Assembly (NCBI GenBank): GCA_963702925.1
Contig: OY969771.1
Span: 1,798,001 to 1,862,000, forward strand
Origin: CAIKMD01 sp963702925
GTDB lineage: Bacteria; Pseudomonadota; Alphaproteobacteria; ATCC43930; CGMCC-115725
Direction of reading: 5' to 3'
DNA length: 64,000 nt
In this document: positions 42,954 to 52,295 of the stretch, piece after piece
Layout: the number at the start of each line of letters is the position of its first letter
How positions within the stretch are numbered: the stretch's first letter is position 1
The notes under the pieces: generated by a model
The model's database searches: none
Told to the model about the DNA's origin: nothing
Seen by the model: only the letters and a program-made list of their open reading frames with translations
Translations under genes and position numbers: made by a program

Positions 42954-45900
42954 CTGCCGGCGCTTCGCCGGACGACTGATCGCTTGCCGGCACAGGGAAG
43001 TAGAGATCGAACCGCGTGCCTTTGCCGGGTGCGCTCTTGACCTCGACACGGCCGCCATGGCCGGTGACGATGCCGTGAACGATTGAAAGGCCGAGACCGG
43101 TGCCTTGGCCGACTTCCTTGGTGGTGAAGAACGGCTCGAAGATACGTTGCTGCGTGGCCTGGTCCATGCCGACGCCCGTATCGCTGACGGACAAGCGGAT
43201 CTCCTGCGCGCCCGCCATGCCGGGTACGACGTCGAGCGTTACCGCGATCGTTCCGATCTCGCCGCCGATGGCCTGAAACGCGTTCGAGACCAAGTTCGTC
43301 ACGACCTGATGGATTTGCGACGCGTCGGCCGGAATCGAAGGAACGTGGGAAATATCGGATTGCAACGCGATCGATGACGGAATGGTCGCGCGCAGCAGTT
43401 TCAGGACTTCGTCGACGAGTTCCGCAAGATCGGTGTCGCGCTTTTCCGCTTCGTCCTTGCGCGCGAAGGCGACAACCCGCTTGACCAGATCGCGCGCCCG
43501 CTCGCTTGCCTCGTGGATGGTTTCGAGATTGGCCCGCACCAGGCTGCCGCTTTCGAAGCGGCGCGCCATCAGCTTGCTGAGCGCCATGATCGGCACCAGC
43601 GTGTTGTTGAGATCGTGGGCGATGCCGCCGGCGAGCGTGCCGAGCGCCTCGAGCTTTTGCGAATGCAGGAGCTGCCTTTCGAGCTCCCTTTCGCGGCGCT
43701 CCGCGAGCCGCAGCTCGGTCACATCCTGCAACGTGCCGTACAGGCTCAACGGGCGCTTCTCGTCGTCGAACACCATGACGGTCTCGCGGCGGACGATGCG
43801 CTCGGCGCCGTCCGGGCGAATGACGCGGTATTCGAGCGGCTGTAATGCCTGCCCCTCCAGCTCCGCCCGCCGATAAGACAAGAACTTCTCGCGGTCGTCG
43901 GGATGAACCAGCTTGAGCAAGGTTTCGGGGCCGGGCCGCATTGCCTCCTTTTCGATACCGAGCACATGGTACATTTCGTCCGACCACTCCGCCTCGTCGG
44001 TGACGAAGTCGCGATCGAAGCTGCCCATGGCCGCGATTCGCTGTGCGCGAGCAAGGTTCTCGCGGCTGCGCCGCATTTGAAGCTCGATCTTCTTGCGTTC
44101 GGTGATGTCCTGGACCGTTCCGAACATGCGGACGGCCTTGCCCGCACCGTCGAACATCACGCCATATTCGCGATGCAGGATTCTCTCGCTGCCGTCGGGC
44201 TTGATGATCCGGAAATCCAACGCCGAGTTCTCCTTGCGCCCGAGCGCCGCGTCCCTGCCCTCCATGAATCTCTGGCGATCTTCGGGGTGAACGAGAGACA
44301 GCAGGAGCTCGGCCGTGCCGTGCGAAGGCTTGCTCTCAACCCCCCAAATCCTCAAGAACTCGTCCGACCACTCGATCTTGCCGCTGATCAGATCGCGCTC
44401 GAAGCTGCCGATGCCCGCCACGTGCTGCGCGCGCGCCAGATTCTCGCGGCTGCGGCGCAGTTCGTTTTCGATCTTCTTGCGCTCGGTAACGTCTTGAACC
44501 GTGCCGAAGACCTGGGTCGCGGCACCGTTCTCGTCGAAGACGACTTGGAACTCGGGATGGAGAATCCGCTCTTCACCGCTCGCCCGCAAGATACGGAAAT
44601 CCGATGCGGACGCCGGCTGCGCGCGGGACGTTATTACGAGCATGTCGTGAAACGCTTGGCGATCCTCGGGATGAACCAGCGTCTCCAGGAATTCGCGCGG
44701 ATCGCCGGGCGGAAGACGCTCGATGCCCCAAATGCGCAGCAATTCGTCGGACCATTCGAGTTTGCCGCTGATGAAATCGTGCGCGAAGCTGCCGATGCCC
44801 GCGATATGTTGCGCACGCGCCAGATTTTCACGACTGCGCACCAGCTCGATCTCGATCTTCTTGCGCTCGGTGACGTCTTGAACGGTTCCGAACAAGACCA
44901 ACGGCCGGCCGGCATCGTCGAGCAAGACGCTGCATTCGCGGTGGAGCACGCGCTCGACGCCGTCGGGCCGGATGATGCGATAATCGATCGGCTGCGTCGG
45001 CTCCCCCGTTGACGAAGCCCGCCGGAATTCCTCGATTTTCGCTTGGTCGTCGGGATGAACGAGCGTGCGCAGGAAGGGGACGGTCGCTTGCGGACTTCCC
45101 GCGGCGATTCCGTGGATGCGATAAAACTCGTCGGAGAATTCGATCTCGCCCGTCATCATGTCGCGCTCGAAGCTGCCGATGCCGGCGACGCGTTGGGCGC
45201 GGGCAAGCTTTTCGCGGCTGCGCAACAGCTCGATCTCGATCCTCTTGCGCTCGGTAATGTCTTGCACGGTGCCGAACATGCGGCTGGGCTTGCCGTTCTT
45301 GCCGAGCACGACGCCATATTCGCGGTGCAGGATTCGCTCCACGCCATCGGGCCGCGTCACTCGAAAATCGAGCGGCATGGCGCCGACTTGATCGAGCGCC
45401 GCGTTTCTGCCTGCGAGAAATTTGGCGCGGTCTTCGGGCTGAACGAGCTGGGCGAGCCGGTCGGCCGTTACCTCCTCCGCGCCTTTCGCGATGCCCCAAA
45501 TCCGCAAGAACTCGTCGGACCACTCGATCTTGCTGGTGGTCAGATCGCGGCTGAAACTGCCGATACCGGCGATGCTTTGGGCGCGGGCAAGGTCCTCGCG
45601 GCTGCGGTGCAGTTCGGTTTCGGTTTTTTTCCGCTCGGTGACGTCCTGAATGATTCCGAAATAGCGGATCGGCTTTCCGTCGCCATCGAAATCGGCCGCG
45701 CACTCCAGACGGACGATCTTCTCCTTGCCGTCGAGACAGACGATGCGAAAATCCTCCGCTATTCCCGGCTTGCCCGCGAGAATGGCGTCGCGGCTTGCCG
45801 TGAAGGCTTGCCGGTCTGCCGGAACAACAAAAGTCGCCAGGTAATCATGTGTCGGCACGCGCGTGCCGGGCGCGATTCCCCATATCCGATAGAACTCGTC

Positions 45901-47787
45901 CGAGCAGTGGACTGCACCGTTGATCAGATCGCGCTCGAAGCTGCCGATGCCGGCAATCCGCTGGGCACGCGCCAGATTTTCGCGGCTGCGGCGCAGCTCG
46001 ATGTCGATCTTCGCGCGCTCGGTCACGTCTTGAACGGTCCCGATCAGCCGAATGGGCCGGCCATTGGCGTCGCGGTCCGCGCTGTATTCGTTGTGAAGAA
46101 TTCGCTCCTGACCGTCGGGGCGAATAATGCGGAAATCGGGCTGCGTTTCGGTCGTGCCCGTCGGCACGTCGTCTCTCACATGGATGAATTTCTGGCGGTC
46201 TTCCGGATGGACAAGGCTGACCAGGAGATCGAAATCGGGTTGAAATGGCCGCTCCGAAAGGCCCCAAATCCGAATGAATTCATCCGACCACTCGGCGACG
46301 CCGGTGACGAGATCGCGCTCGAAGCTTCCGACTCCGGCAACCCGCTGCGCGCGCGCCAGGTTTTCCCGGCTGCGGCGCAACGCGCGATCATTCGCCTGCC
46401 GCTTGCTCACATCGCGGCTGATCGATATCAGCATCGGCCCGCGCGGCGATTGATAACAGCGCGCGCAAATCTCGACCGGTAAGTCGGTCCCGTCCTTGCG
46501 CTTGCTGATCCGCTCCATGGTGCGAACGCCCTCGGCCGGAGCCGAATTGGCCAGCACGCGCCGGATCGCTTGCTCATCGCCGGAGCGATGCACGCTTCCC
46601 ATGAGCCGGGTCAGATCGACGCCGCGCATTTCGCCGGCGCCAAAGCCATAAAGAATCTCGGCCGGCCGATTGGCGAAATCGATTTTGAGAGAGGGATCGA
46701 TGATCATGACGGCGTCGGGAAACGCTGTCATCAAGGCGCGGAAGGCCTCGTCGCTGCGCGAGACGTCGGCCAGCAGGATCTCTTTGCGGCGCAGCTCAAT
46801 GAGAATGTAAGCGAACAATGCCGCAATCAGCGCGATGCCGAGGAAAGTAAAGCCGGCGATTGCCGCGGTTTCGTCGCGCCAATGAGCGAGCGCTTCTTCC
46901 GCATCCCAGCCCGCCGTGACGACGAAGCCGCTAGAGTTGTTGCCGCTGCTGGCGATGAATCGCTTGCGACCGACATGGGTGGGAAACTCGTCGAACACGC
47001 CGTCGGGCCCGCTGTCGCGAAAAAGCTGATAGGGCGTGCGCTGCGAGAAATCGATCGCGAGATCGCCGTCGCCGAGCCTCAGCCGCGGGTTCTTGACCAA
47101 AATCCGACCGTCAGCGTTGAAGACCGTGACACTGCTGCCTTGCGGCAGTCGTAGCGAGTCGAGGATTTGTTGGAGATGAGCCGCGTCAAGGTAGACCGCA
47201 ATCACGCCATGCACGGCGCCGCTTCGGTCGATCAGGGGGCGGCTGACGGTGATCGTCGCCTCGCCGTCGAGCGGATCGGCGACCAGCGCACCGACGATCA
47301 TCCGATTATCGCGCGCCACCATCTGGCGTTTGAAGAAATCGTAGGTTGCGACCGAAATCCGCGGCGGCGGATCGGCAATCGAACTGAGAACCGATTTGCC
47401 CGCCGCATCGTAGACTTCGATTTTCTTGATCGACGTGCTGTTGTGATCGTGCCCGATGATCAATTGCCGCAAGGCCGCCCGCGCGTCGGATTCGCCGCGC
47501 TCTGCTTCGGCGTCTTGTACCTCGTGCAAGGCGAGGTCGCTCACCCGCGCGACCGCCTGTGTCAAATAGGCGACCGCGCTCGCGGGAATTTGCAGTTGGT
47601 TCCTGATCGCCTTGACTTCGCTATCGCGGAGCGACGTCACGAAGAAAGCCGCGAACGCGACGATGGCGGCGATGATAAGCACGCCGAGCATTGCCAGCGC
47701 GTGACTGAGCTTCGGCGCCGGCACGGATCGGGCTCGTGCCCGGGAGATGTGGGGGTCGGGCAATCCCGGAAGAAGCGGCGCCGTCAT
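42928..47787 (-). CDS. Giant hybrid-free sensor histidine kinase with seven tandem 128-residue PAS repeats
   Basis: A 1619-residue membrane kinase. Order: basic cytoplasmic start, helix 1 (about 28-51), a periplasmic Cache-like sensor domain (55-300), helix 2 (about 310-331), a lone PAS (about 345-462), seven PAS-PAC units each 128 residues long (starting at 471, 599, 727, 855, 983, 1111, 1239), then a kinase core with phospho-acceptor His1391 (LAGGIAHDLNNTL), N box near Asn1498, DTGVGMD at 1536-1542 and EPFFTTKEVGQGTGLGLS at 1551-1568. Each unit opens RSRENLARAQ-(I/V)AGIGSF and closes VTERKKIE. No receiver domain is fused. The separate receiver gene at 47918 lies 130 bases upstream on the same strand. 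Confidence 0.93.
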   Translation of the reverse strand: MTAPLLPGLPDPHISRARARSVPAPKLSHALAMLGVLIIAAIVAFAAFFVTSLRDSEVKAIRNQLQIPASAVAYLTQAVARVSDLALHEVQDAEAERGESDARAALRQLIIGHDHNSTSIKKIEVYDAAGKSVLSSIADPPPRISVATYDFFKRQMVARDNRMIVGALVADPLDGEATITVSRPLIDRSGAVHGVIAVYLDAAHLQQILDSLRLPQGSSVTVFNADGRILVKNPRLRLGDGDLAIDFSQRTPYQLFRDSGPDGVFDEFPTHVGRKRFIASSGNNSSGFVVTAGWDAEEALAHWRDETAAIAGFTFLGIALIAALFAYILIELRRKEILLADVSRSDEAFRALMTAFPDAVMIIDPSLKIDFANRPAEILYGFGAGEMRGVDLTRLMGSVHRSGDEQAIRRVLANSAPAEGVRTMERISKRKDGTDLPVEICARCYQSPRGPMLISISRDVSKRQANDRALRRSRENLARAQRVAGVGSFERDLVTGVAEWSDEFIRIWGLSERPFQPDFDLLVSLVHPEDRQKFIHVRDDVPTGTTETQPDFRIIRPDGQERILHNEYSADRDANGRPIRLIGTVQDVTERAKIDIELRRSRENLARAQRIAGIGSFERDLINGAVHCSDEFYRIWGIAPGTRVPTHDYLATFVVPADRQAFTASRDAILAGKPGIAEDFRIVCLDGKEKIVRLECAADFDGDGKPIRYFGIIQDVTERKKTETELHRSREDLARAQSIAGIGSFSRDLTTSKIEWSDEFLRIWGIAKGAEEVTADRLAQLVQPEDRAKFLAGRNAALDQVGAMPLDFRVTRPDGVERILHREYGVVLGKNGKPSRMFGTVQDITERKRIEIELLRSREKLARAQRVAGIGSFERDMMTGEIEFSDEFYRIHGIAAGSPQATVPFLRTLVHPDDQAKIEEFRRASSTGEPTQPIDYRIIRPDGVERVLHRECSVLLDDAGRPLVLFGTVQDVTERKKIEIELVRSRENLARAQHIAGIGSFAHDFISGKLEWSDELLRIWGIERLPPGDPREFLETLVHPEDRQAFHDMLVITSRAQPASASDFRILRASGEERILHPEFQVVFDENGAATQVFGTVQDVTERKKIENELRRSRENLARAQHVAGIGSFERDLISGKIEWSDEFLRIWGVESKPSHGTAELLLSLVHPEDRQRFMEGRDAALGRKENSALDFRIIKPDGSERILHREYGVMFDGAGKAVRMFGTVQDITERKKIELQMRRSRENLARAQRIAAMGSFDRDFVTDEAEWSDEMYHVLGIEKEAMRPGPETLLKLVHPDDREKFLSYRRAELEGQALQPLEYRVIRPDGAERIVRRETVMVFDDEKRPLSLYGTLQDVTELRLAERRERELERQLLHSQKLEALGTLAGGIAHDLNNTLVPIMALSKLMARRFESGSLVRANLETIHEASERARDLVKRVVAFARKDEAEKRDTDLAELVDEVLKLLRATIPSSIALQSDISHVPSIPADASQIHQVVTNLVSNAFQAIGGEIGTIAVTLDVVPGMAGAQEIRLSVSDTGVGMDQATQQRIFEPFFTTKEVGQGTGLGLSIVHGIVTGHGGRVEVKSAPGKGTRFDLYFPVPASDQSSGEAPAVTSSRPAA
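43690..46377 (-). repeat. Seven tandem 384-bp units encoding PAS repeats
   Basis: Within the kinase gene, seven consecutive units of exactly 384 bp (128 codons) occur with no insertion or deletion between them; the anchor serine falls at residues 473, 601, 729, 857, 985, 1113 and 1241. Units share long words such as EWSDEFLRIWGI, ERILHREY and GTVQDVTERKK. This indicates recent or gene-conversion-maintained expansion of one PAS unit. Confidence 0.9.
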
Positions 47788-47917
47788 AGCAGCCTGCCGA
47801 CGCGCCGACTGCGTGCCGTCGGAATCGTCGCCGGCGCTGCCCTCTTGCGAGGGCCGGTGGCTTGGGGCAGCCGGATGCGGTGCGCGCGTCCCATCGATCT
47901 TTGCGGTGATGGGCGAC

Positions 47918-48289
47918 TCAGGCTGCGGCGAGACGGCTTTTGACGACGCTGATGAAATAGTCGGGATCGAGCGGCTTTGCGATCACGTCGCTCGCACCCA
48001 ATTGGCGCGCGATGCGGAGAAAGTCGGTATTGCCGATACGACCGCCTCCCGAAATCGCGATGATCTTGGCGTTCGGGCATTCGCCGCGTATGTCGCGAAT
48101 CGTTTCGATGCCTTCTTTCTCGGGCATGATCACGTCGGTGATGATGAGATCCGGATGCTCCGCGCGAAACACCGAGAGGCCGCGGCGCCCGTCTTCGGCA
48201 CTGACGACCTGATATCCTTCGCCTTCCAGGATTTGCACGAGGGTGTTACGCACGACGACGTTGTCGTCGATGACCAATATCTTCTGCAT
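47918..48289 (-). CDS. Single-domain response regulator (CheY-like receiver)
   Basis: A 123-residue receiver without an output domain. The acidic pocket is Asp8-Asp9 (VIDDN), the phospho-acceptor is Asp52 in IITDVIMPEKEG, the switch Ser is in IAISGGGRIG, and the conserved Lys104 is in AKPLD. Being just upstream of the PAS-repeat kinase on the same strand, it is the likely partner, perhaps as a shuttle to a histidine phosphotransferase elsewhere. Expression is probably from the region 48290-48441. Confidence 0.92.
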   Translation of the reverse strand: MQKILVIDDNVVVRNTLVQILEGEGYQVVSAEDGRRGLSVFRAEHPDLIITDVIMPEKEGIETIRDIRGECPNAKIIAISGGGRIGNTDFLRIARQLGASDVIAKPLDPDYFISVVKSRLAAA

Positions 48290-48441
48290 GGCGCCGTTAC
48301 CGTTCTGTAACTCAGCGGACGCACGGCACCCCCCGCGGCCCCTCCATCTAAATCGTGAGGTGACCGCTTACCGCACTTAAATAGATAGTGCGCTCAATTG
48401 GTTGCTGAATGCTTACCGAACCCCGGCCGCCCGGGCGGGTT
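48290..48441. promoter_or_regulatory. Intergenic region between trxA and the response regulator
   Basis: This 152-base region contains an inverted repeat CGCACT-N9-AGTGCG at 48372-48392 and GCTTACCG repeated at 48366-48373 and 48411-48418. A GC-rich stem at 48419-48441, next to the trxA stop, could end the trxA transcript but lacks a T-run. No consensus -35/-10 pair for the regulator was found, so the inverted repeat may mark a regulator site. Confidence 0.35.
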
Positions 48442-48762
48442 TTAGAGAACCGACGCAACCCATTCAACAAGCTTGCTTTTTGGCAATGCGCCGATCTTGG
48501 TCGCCGCCACTTGGCCGTTTTTGAACAACATCAAAGTCGGAATCCCATGGACGCCATATTTGGTCGGCGTCTGCGGATTCTCGTCAATATTGAGCTTGGC
48601 CACGGTCACCTTGCCTTGCATATCGGCCGCGATTTCTTCGAGGAACGGGCCGATCATTTTGCACGGACCGCACCACTCCGCCCAAAAGTCGACGAGGACA
48701 GGCCCGGCAGAACGAAGCACGTCGGTATCGAAGCTAGCGTCGGTGACCTTGGTCGTGGCCAT
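48442..48762 (-). CDS. trxA: Thioredoxin
   Basis: A 106-residue thioredoxin with the active site WAEWCGPCKM (Cys31 and Cys34 region), the cis-Pro loop GIPTLMLF, and VDFWAEWC. It reduces protein disulfides in the cytoplasm. The ATG has a strong site (TAGGAGAGG). A promoter with a possible heat-shock character lies at 48791-48820. The position downstream of addAB is conserved in alphaproteobacteria. Confidence 0.97.
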   Translation of the reverse strand: MATTKVTDASFDTDVLRSAGPVLVDFWAEWCGPCKMIGPFLEEIAADMQGKVTVAKLNIDENPQTPTKYGVHGIPTLMLFKNGQVAATKIGALPKSKLVEWVASVL

Positions 48763-48790
48763 AAACCTCTCCTATGGGATCGCGTCCCCA

Positions 48791-48820
48791 AGATTAGGGG
48801 AGCGCGAAAACCACCGTCAA
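48791..48820 (-). promoter_or_regulatory. trxA promoter
   Basis: On the minus strand TTGACG (48820-48815) and TAATCT (48796-48791) are spaced by 18 bases, 29 bases before the ATG. The same sequence read as CTTGACG-N14-CCCCTAAT also resembles an RpoH promoter, though less closely than the hsp20 site. Confidence 0.5.
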
Positions 48821-48872
48821 GGCCGCTTGCCCCTCGGAGAAGCGCACGTTTCGACATTCCCCCAATGTGAAA

Positions 48873-51800
48873 TCAGCGGCGCAAGCGCAGCGTTTCGGCG
48901 CTGATCGGCATGAGCCGGGGGCCATCGGTCCAAAGCAGCGCGCAGCGTATCTCCTTAGTCGGGTAGACCGAAGCCACGGCCGCTTGATAAGCCGCAAGCT
49001 GATCGAGATAGGCCGGCGGCACCTCCGTCTCGCCCGATGGAACGGGACGCATCGTCTTGTAATCGACGATCAGCACGGCCTGATCCGTCACCACCAAACG
49101 GTCGATCTGGCCCGACAAAGCGCGGCCGTCGATCAGCCCCACCACCGGCACTTCGGCCGCGGAACCCGGCGCAAAGAGCGGCGCGAATTCGGGATCTTCC
49201 AACACCGCCATGGTTTCGCGCAGAATCGCCTCCTGGGCTTCCAGCGCGAGGCCGTGCAGCGGTCGAGCTAGGAAACGCCGCGCGGCGGCCGCGCGTTGCG
49301 CCGGGGCGAGGCCGGGCAGGCTCTGCAACAAGCGATGAACCAGGCGCCCGCGCAGAAAAGCGGCACCGCGATCCTCGCCCAAGGGCGAACGCGTCGCCGG
49401 TTCTTCTTCTCTCGGCCGGGATGGCGCGAGCGGCTTCGGCGGCGCGGGCTCGGGCGGCGGCACGCGCCAGCTCCATTCCGGCAGCACCGCGGCACCCGCT
49501 GGCAAGCGCGCGGCACGCCGGTCGCCTTCCGGCTTCGCGGTTTGCGGATTACTCAATCGCAGCCCTTCGCCGGGCCAGGCCTCGCCACCCAGAAGCGGCA
49601 CGAGGTCGAAGACAAAGCGTTCGGCGCCCGCTTCCGCCATGCCGGCGGCGACCAGGCTGTGCCAATTGCCCGACGGCGCCGCGCGCTTCATGCGCCAGCC
49701 GCAGACATAAAGCCGATCCGACGCCCTTGTCATCGCGACATAGAGCAAGCGGCGATATTCGTGATCGCGCCGCGTGCGCGCATCTTGCAACGCCGCAAAG
49801 GCCGCTCGCGGCATCGCGCCGCGCTCCACCAGCCAGAGCGGCAAGCCGCGCTCGCTCCAGAGCACGCGCGGCGTGTGCTGCGGCACTTGCATCGTATCGG
49901 GCAAGAACACGATCGGCGCCTCGAGGCCTTTGGCGCCATGCACCGTCAGCACGCGAACCTCGTCGCGGCCGCCCTGCTCGAGATCGCGCTTCACCTCGGC
50001 CGCGCCCGCCGCCAGCCAATGAAGAAATCCCTGCAGCGAGACGCCATGCGCGCGCTCGTAAGTCAGCGCGGCGGCGAGGAATTCGTCGAGCGGGTCGCCT
50101 GCCTCCGGTCCCAGCCGCGCCAGCACGGCCTTGCGCCCCTGGCGCGCGCCCAACACCTCGGCAAAGAGTTCGTAGGGCGGCATGAAATCGGCGCGCGCCA
50201 GCAGCTCGCCGAGTTCTGTCGCGGCACGGGCAAGCGCGGGCGCGTCGTTGCGCCGGTGCTGCAATTCCGCCCAGAGCGTGCCGCGCCGCCCCCATGCAAG
50301 ATCGAACAAGACTTCTTCGCTGAAACCGAAAAGCGGCCCCTTCAACACCGTGGCAAGGGTGAGATCGTCCTCGGGCAGCAAGAGAAACCGCCCCAACGCC
50401 ATCATGTCCTCGATCGCGAGCTGATCGGTAAGCAACATGCGATCGACGCCCGCAACCGGGACTTTCGCTTGTTTCAACGCGCGCACCAGTTCGGTAACGA
50501 ACGGCCCGCGCCGGCGCACCAGCACCATCACATCGCCCGCGTGGATCGCCCGATCGCGCGCCTCGAGCCGCTCGCCGGTATCGAGCCAGTGCTTGACGGT
50601 CGCGGCGATCGCGAGAGCGAGCCGCGCGCGCGGCTCTTTTGCTTGACGCTGGGTCAGCGGTAAGCTCCACGGCGCGGCCGCGGCGTCGCCTTCCGGCTCG
50701 ACCGGCGGCCACAGCTCCACCAGCCCAGCCTGGCCGCGGCGATGCGCCTCGTGGCGAATCGGGACGCCATCGAGCGCCACGCCTTCGCCCGCCTGGGCGA
50801 AAACGGCGTCGACCGCGCGCAGCACGGCAGCAACCGAGCGGAACGAGATCGCCAGCGGAACCACGCGCCAGCTCGCCTGCGCCGCGCGCACCGCAGCCTC
50901 GAAATGTCCGCGCATTTCGACGAATTTCGCGGGATCGGCGCGCTGGAAGCTGTAAATCGACTGCTTGGCGTCGCCCACGGCGAAGACGGTGCGCTCGATC
51001 TCGCGCGCGCCCTGGCCGGTGAAAAACTCCTCGGCGATAAGCTTCACGATTTCCCATTGCTCGGGATTGGTATCCTGTGCCTCGTCGATCAGAATGTGAT
51101 CGAGCCCGCCATCGAGCTTGAACAGGACCCAGGGCGCGATGCCCGGCCGGCGCAACAGGTCGCGCGCATTCAACACAAGATCGTCGTAATCGAGCAGCGC
51201 GCGTTCCGCCTTGTGTCGCGCGTACGCGGCCAACATCGCCGCCGAGAGACGCGCCAGCGCCGCGCTCGCCTGAAAGATTTCCGCGGCGCAACGCCGCTCG
51301 CGGATCGCTTGCAGCCGCTCCGCTTCCTGCGCGACGCTGTGCGCGACATCGGGATGGGCGGCGGCGAGCTTGCCGGTGACGATATCCTTGAAGCGGTCGC
51401 CGTCTTGCGTGAAGAAGCCACGCAAATAATCGTCGAAGCTGGCCGGGCGGGTCGGCGGATCGGCAAGCCATCGCGCGATGATGGCGCCACGGTTCTGGTC
51501 GCGCACGCTCGCGCTGCGCGTCATCGTTTGAGCCGCTTGACGCAGCGCTTCCTCTTCGCCGGGCGCAAGAGCACAAGCACCCGCCACGATGCTGTCGGCG
51601 GTTTCGCCCGCGCCGATGCCGAGATCGCGGCGCAAGGCATCCTCGAAGCGCGCGAAACCTTGCGCCAGCGCCGTACCCAGCCTTGCGCGCTCGAGCGCCA
51701 GCGCGCCCAACAGCTCGGAAAAGCTAGCCTCGTGGACGTGTTGCACCACGACGTCCAGGGCCTCGGCCAGCGCGGGTTCGCGTCCGGCGCGCGCGCGGTC

Positions 51801-52295
51801 GAGGACGGTTTCGCGCGCGATTTCCAGCGCTTCGCCGCTGGACCGCTCGTCCATCAGCTCGAAATGCGGCGGTACGCCGGCCTCGAGCGGAAAGCGCCGC
51901 AACAGCGACTGGCAAAAGGCGTGAATCGTCGCGATCGTCATGCCGCCAGGCGCGTCGAGCACGCGTGCAAACAGCCGGCGCGCTTCGTCGAGTTTGTCGC
52001 TGTCGGGCAGCGCGCCGGTCAGCGCTTGAAGCTCTTGCGCCAAGGCGCCGTCGGAGAGAACCGCCCAACGGCTCAGCCGCTCATTGATGCGATTGGCCAT
52101 TTCCGCCGCGGCCGCCTTGGTGAAGGTGAGGCACAGAATGCGCGCGGGCGGGCTGCCATGGAGCAGCAAGGTCAGCACGCGATTGGTCAAGACCGTGGTC
52201 TTGCCGGTGCCCGCCGAAGCCGCAACCCAAACCGACGCGGCGCGCTCATAGGCTTGGCGCTGTTGCACGCTGGGATCGAGGGCGGGAACGCTCAT
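48873..52295 (-). CDS. addA: Double-strand break repair helicase-nuclease AddA
   Basis: A 1140-residue UvrD-family helicase with a C-terminal nuclease. Start MSVPALDPSVQQRQAYERAASVWV at 52295 is embedded in the addB stop (ATGA); the frame remains open upstream inside addB. Walker A is ASAGTGKTTVLTNR, motif Ia LTFTKAAAAEMANRI, motif II LIDEAQDTNPEQW, and motif VI LYVAMTRASDRLYVCG. The RecB-type nuclease is near the end (VGLIDGRALSGQIDRLVV and VDYKT). With AddB it resects broken ends to Chi-like sites for RecA loading. Confidence 0.96.
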   Translation of the reverse strand: MSVPALDPSVQQRQAYERAASVWVAASAGTGKTTVLTNRVLTLLLHGSPPARILCLTFTKAAAAEMANRINERLSRWAVLSDGALAQELQALTGALPDSDKLDEARRLFARVLDAPGGMTIATIHAFCQSLLRRFPLEAGVPPHFELMDERSSGEALEIARETVLDRARAGREPALAEALDVVVQHVHEASFSELLGALALERARLGTALAQGFARFEDALRRDLGIGAGETADSIVAGACALAPGEEEALRQAAQTMTRSASVRDQNRGAIIARWLADPPTRPASFDDYLRGFFTQDGDRFKDIVTGKLAAAHPDVAHSVAQEAERLQAIRERRCAAEIFQASAALARLSAAMLAAYARHKAERALLDYDDLVLNARDLLRRPGIAPWVLFKLDGGLDHILIDEAQDTNPEQWEIVKLIAEEFFTGQGAREIERTVFAVGDAKQSIYSFQRADPAKFVEMRGHFEAAVRAAQASWRVVPLAISFRSVAAVLRAVDAVFAQAGEGVALDGVPIRHEAHRRGQAGLVELWPPVEPEGDAAAAPWSLPLTQRQAKEPRARLALAIAATVKHWLDTGERLEARDRAIHAGDVMVLVRRRGPFVTELVRALKQAKVPVAGVDRMLLTDQLAIEDMMALGRFLLLPEDDLTLATVLKGPLFGFSEEVLFDLAWGRRGTLWAELQHRRNDAPALARAATELGELLARADFMPPYELFAEVLGARQGRKAVLARLGPEAGDPLDEFLAAALTYERAHGVSLQGFLHWLAAGAAEVKRDLEQGGRDEVRVLTVHGAKGLEAPIVFLPDTMQVPQHTPRVLWSERGLPLWLVERGAMPRAAFAALQDARTRRDHEYRRLLYVAMTRASDRLYVCGWRMKRAAPSGNWHSLVAAGMAEAGAERFVFDLVPLLGGEAWPGEGLRLSNPQTAKPEGDRRAARLPAGAAVLPEWSWRVPPPEPAPPKPLAPSRPREEEPATRSPLGEDRGAAFLRGRLVHRLLQSLPGLAPAQRAAAARRFLARPLHGLALEAQEAILRETMAVLEDPEFAPLFAPGSAAEVPVVGLIDGRALSGQIDRLVVTDQAVLIVDYKTMRPVPSGETEVPPAYLDQLAAYQAAVASVYPTKEIRCALLWTDGPRLMPISAETLRLRR

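Noticed and set aside
43690..46377. The regular repeats in the kinase gene as a CRISPR-like array
   Set aside because: Units are 384 bp, coding and in frame throughout; there is no short repeat-spacer pattern or cas gene.
48419..48441. A terminator after trxA
   Set aside because: The GC-rich stem is imperfect and lacks a T-run on the minus strand; reported only as part of the intergenic region.
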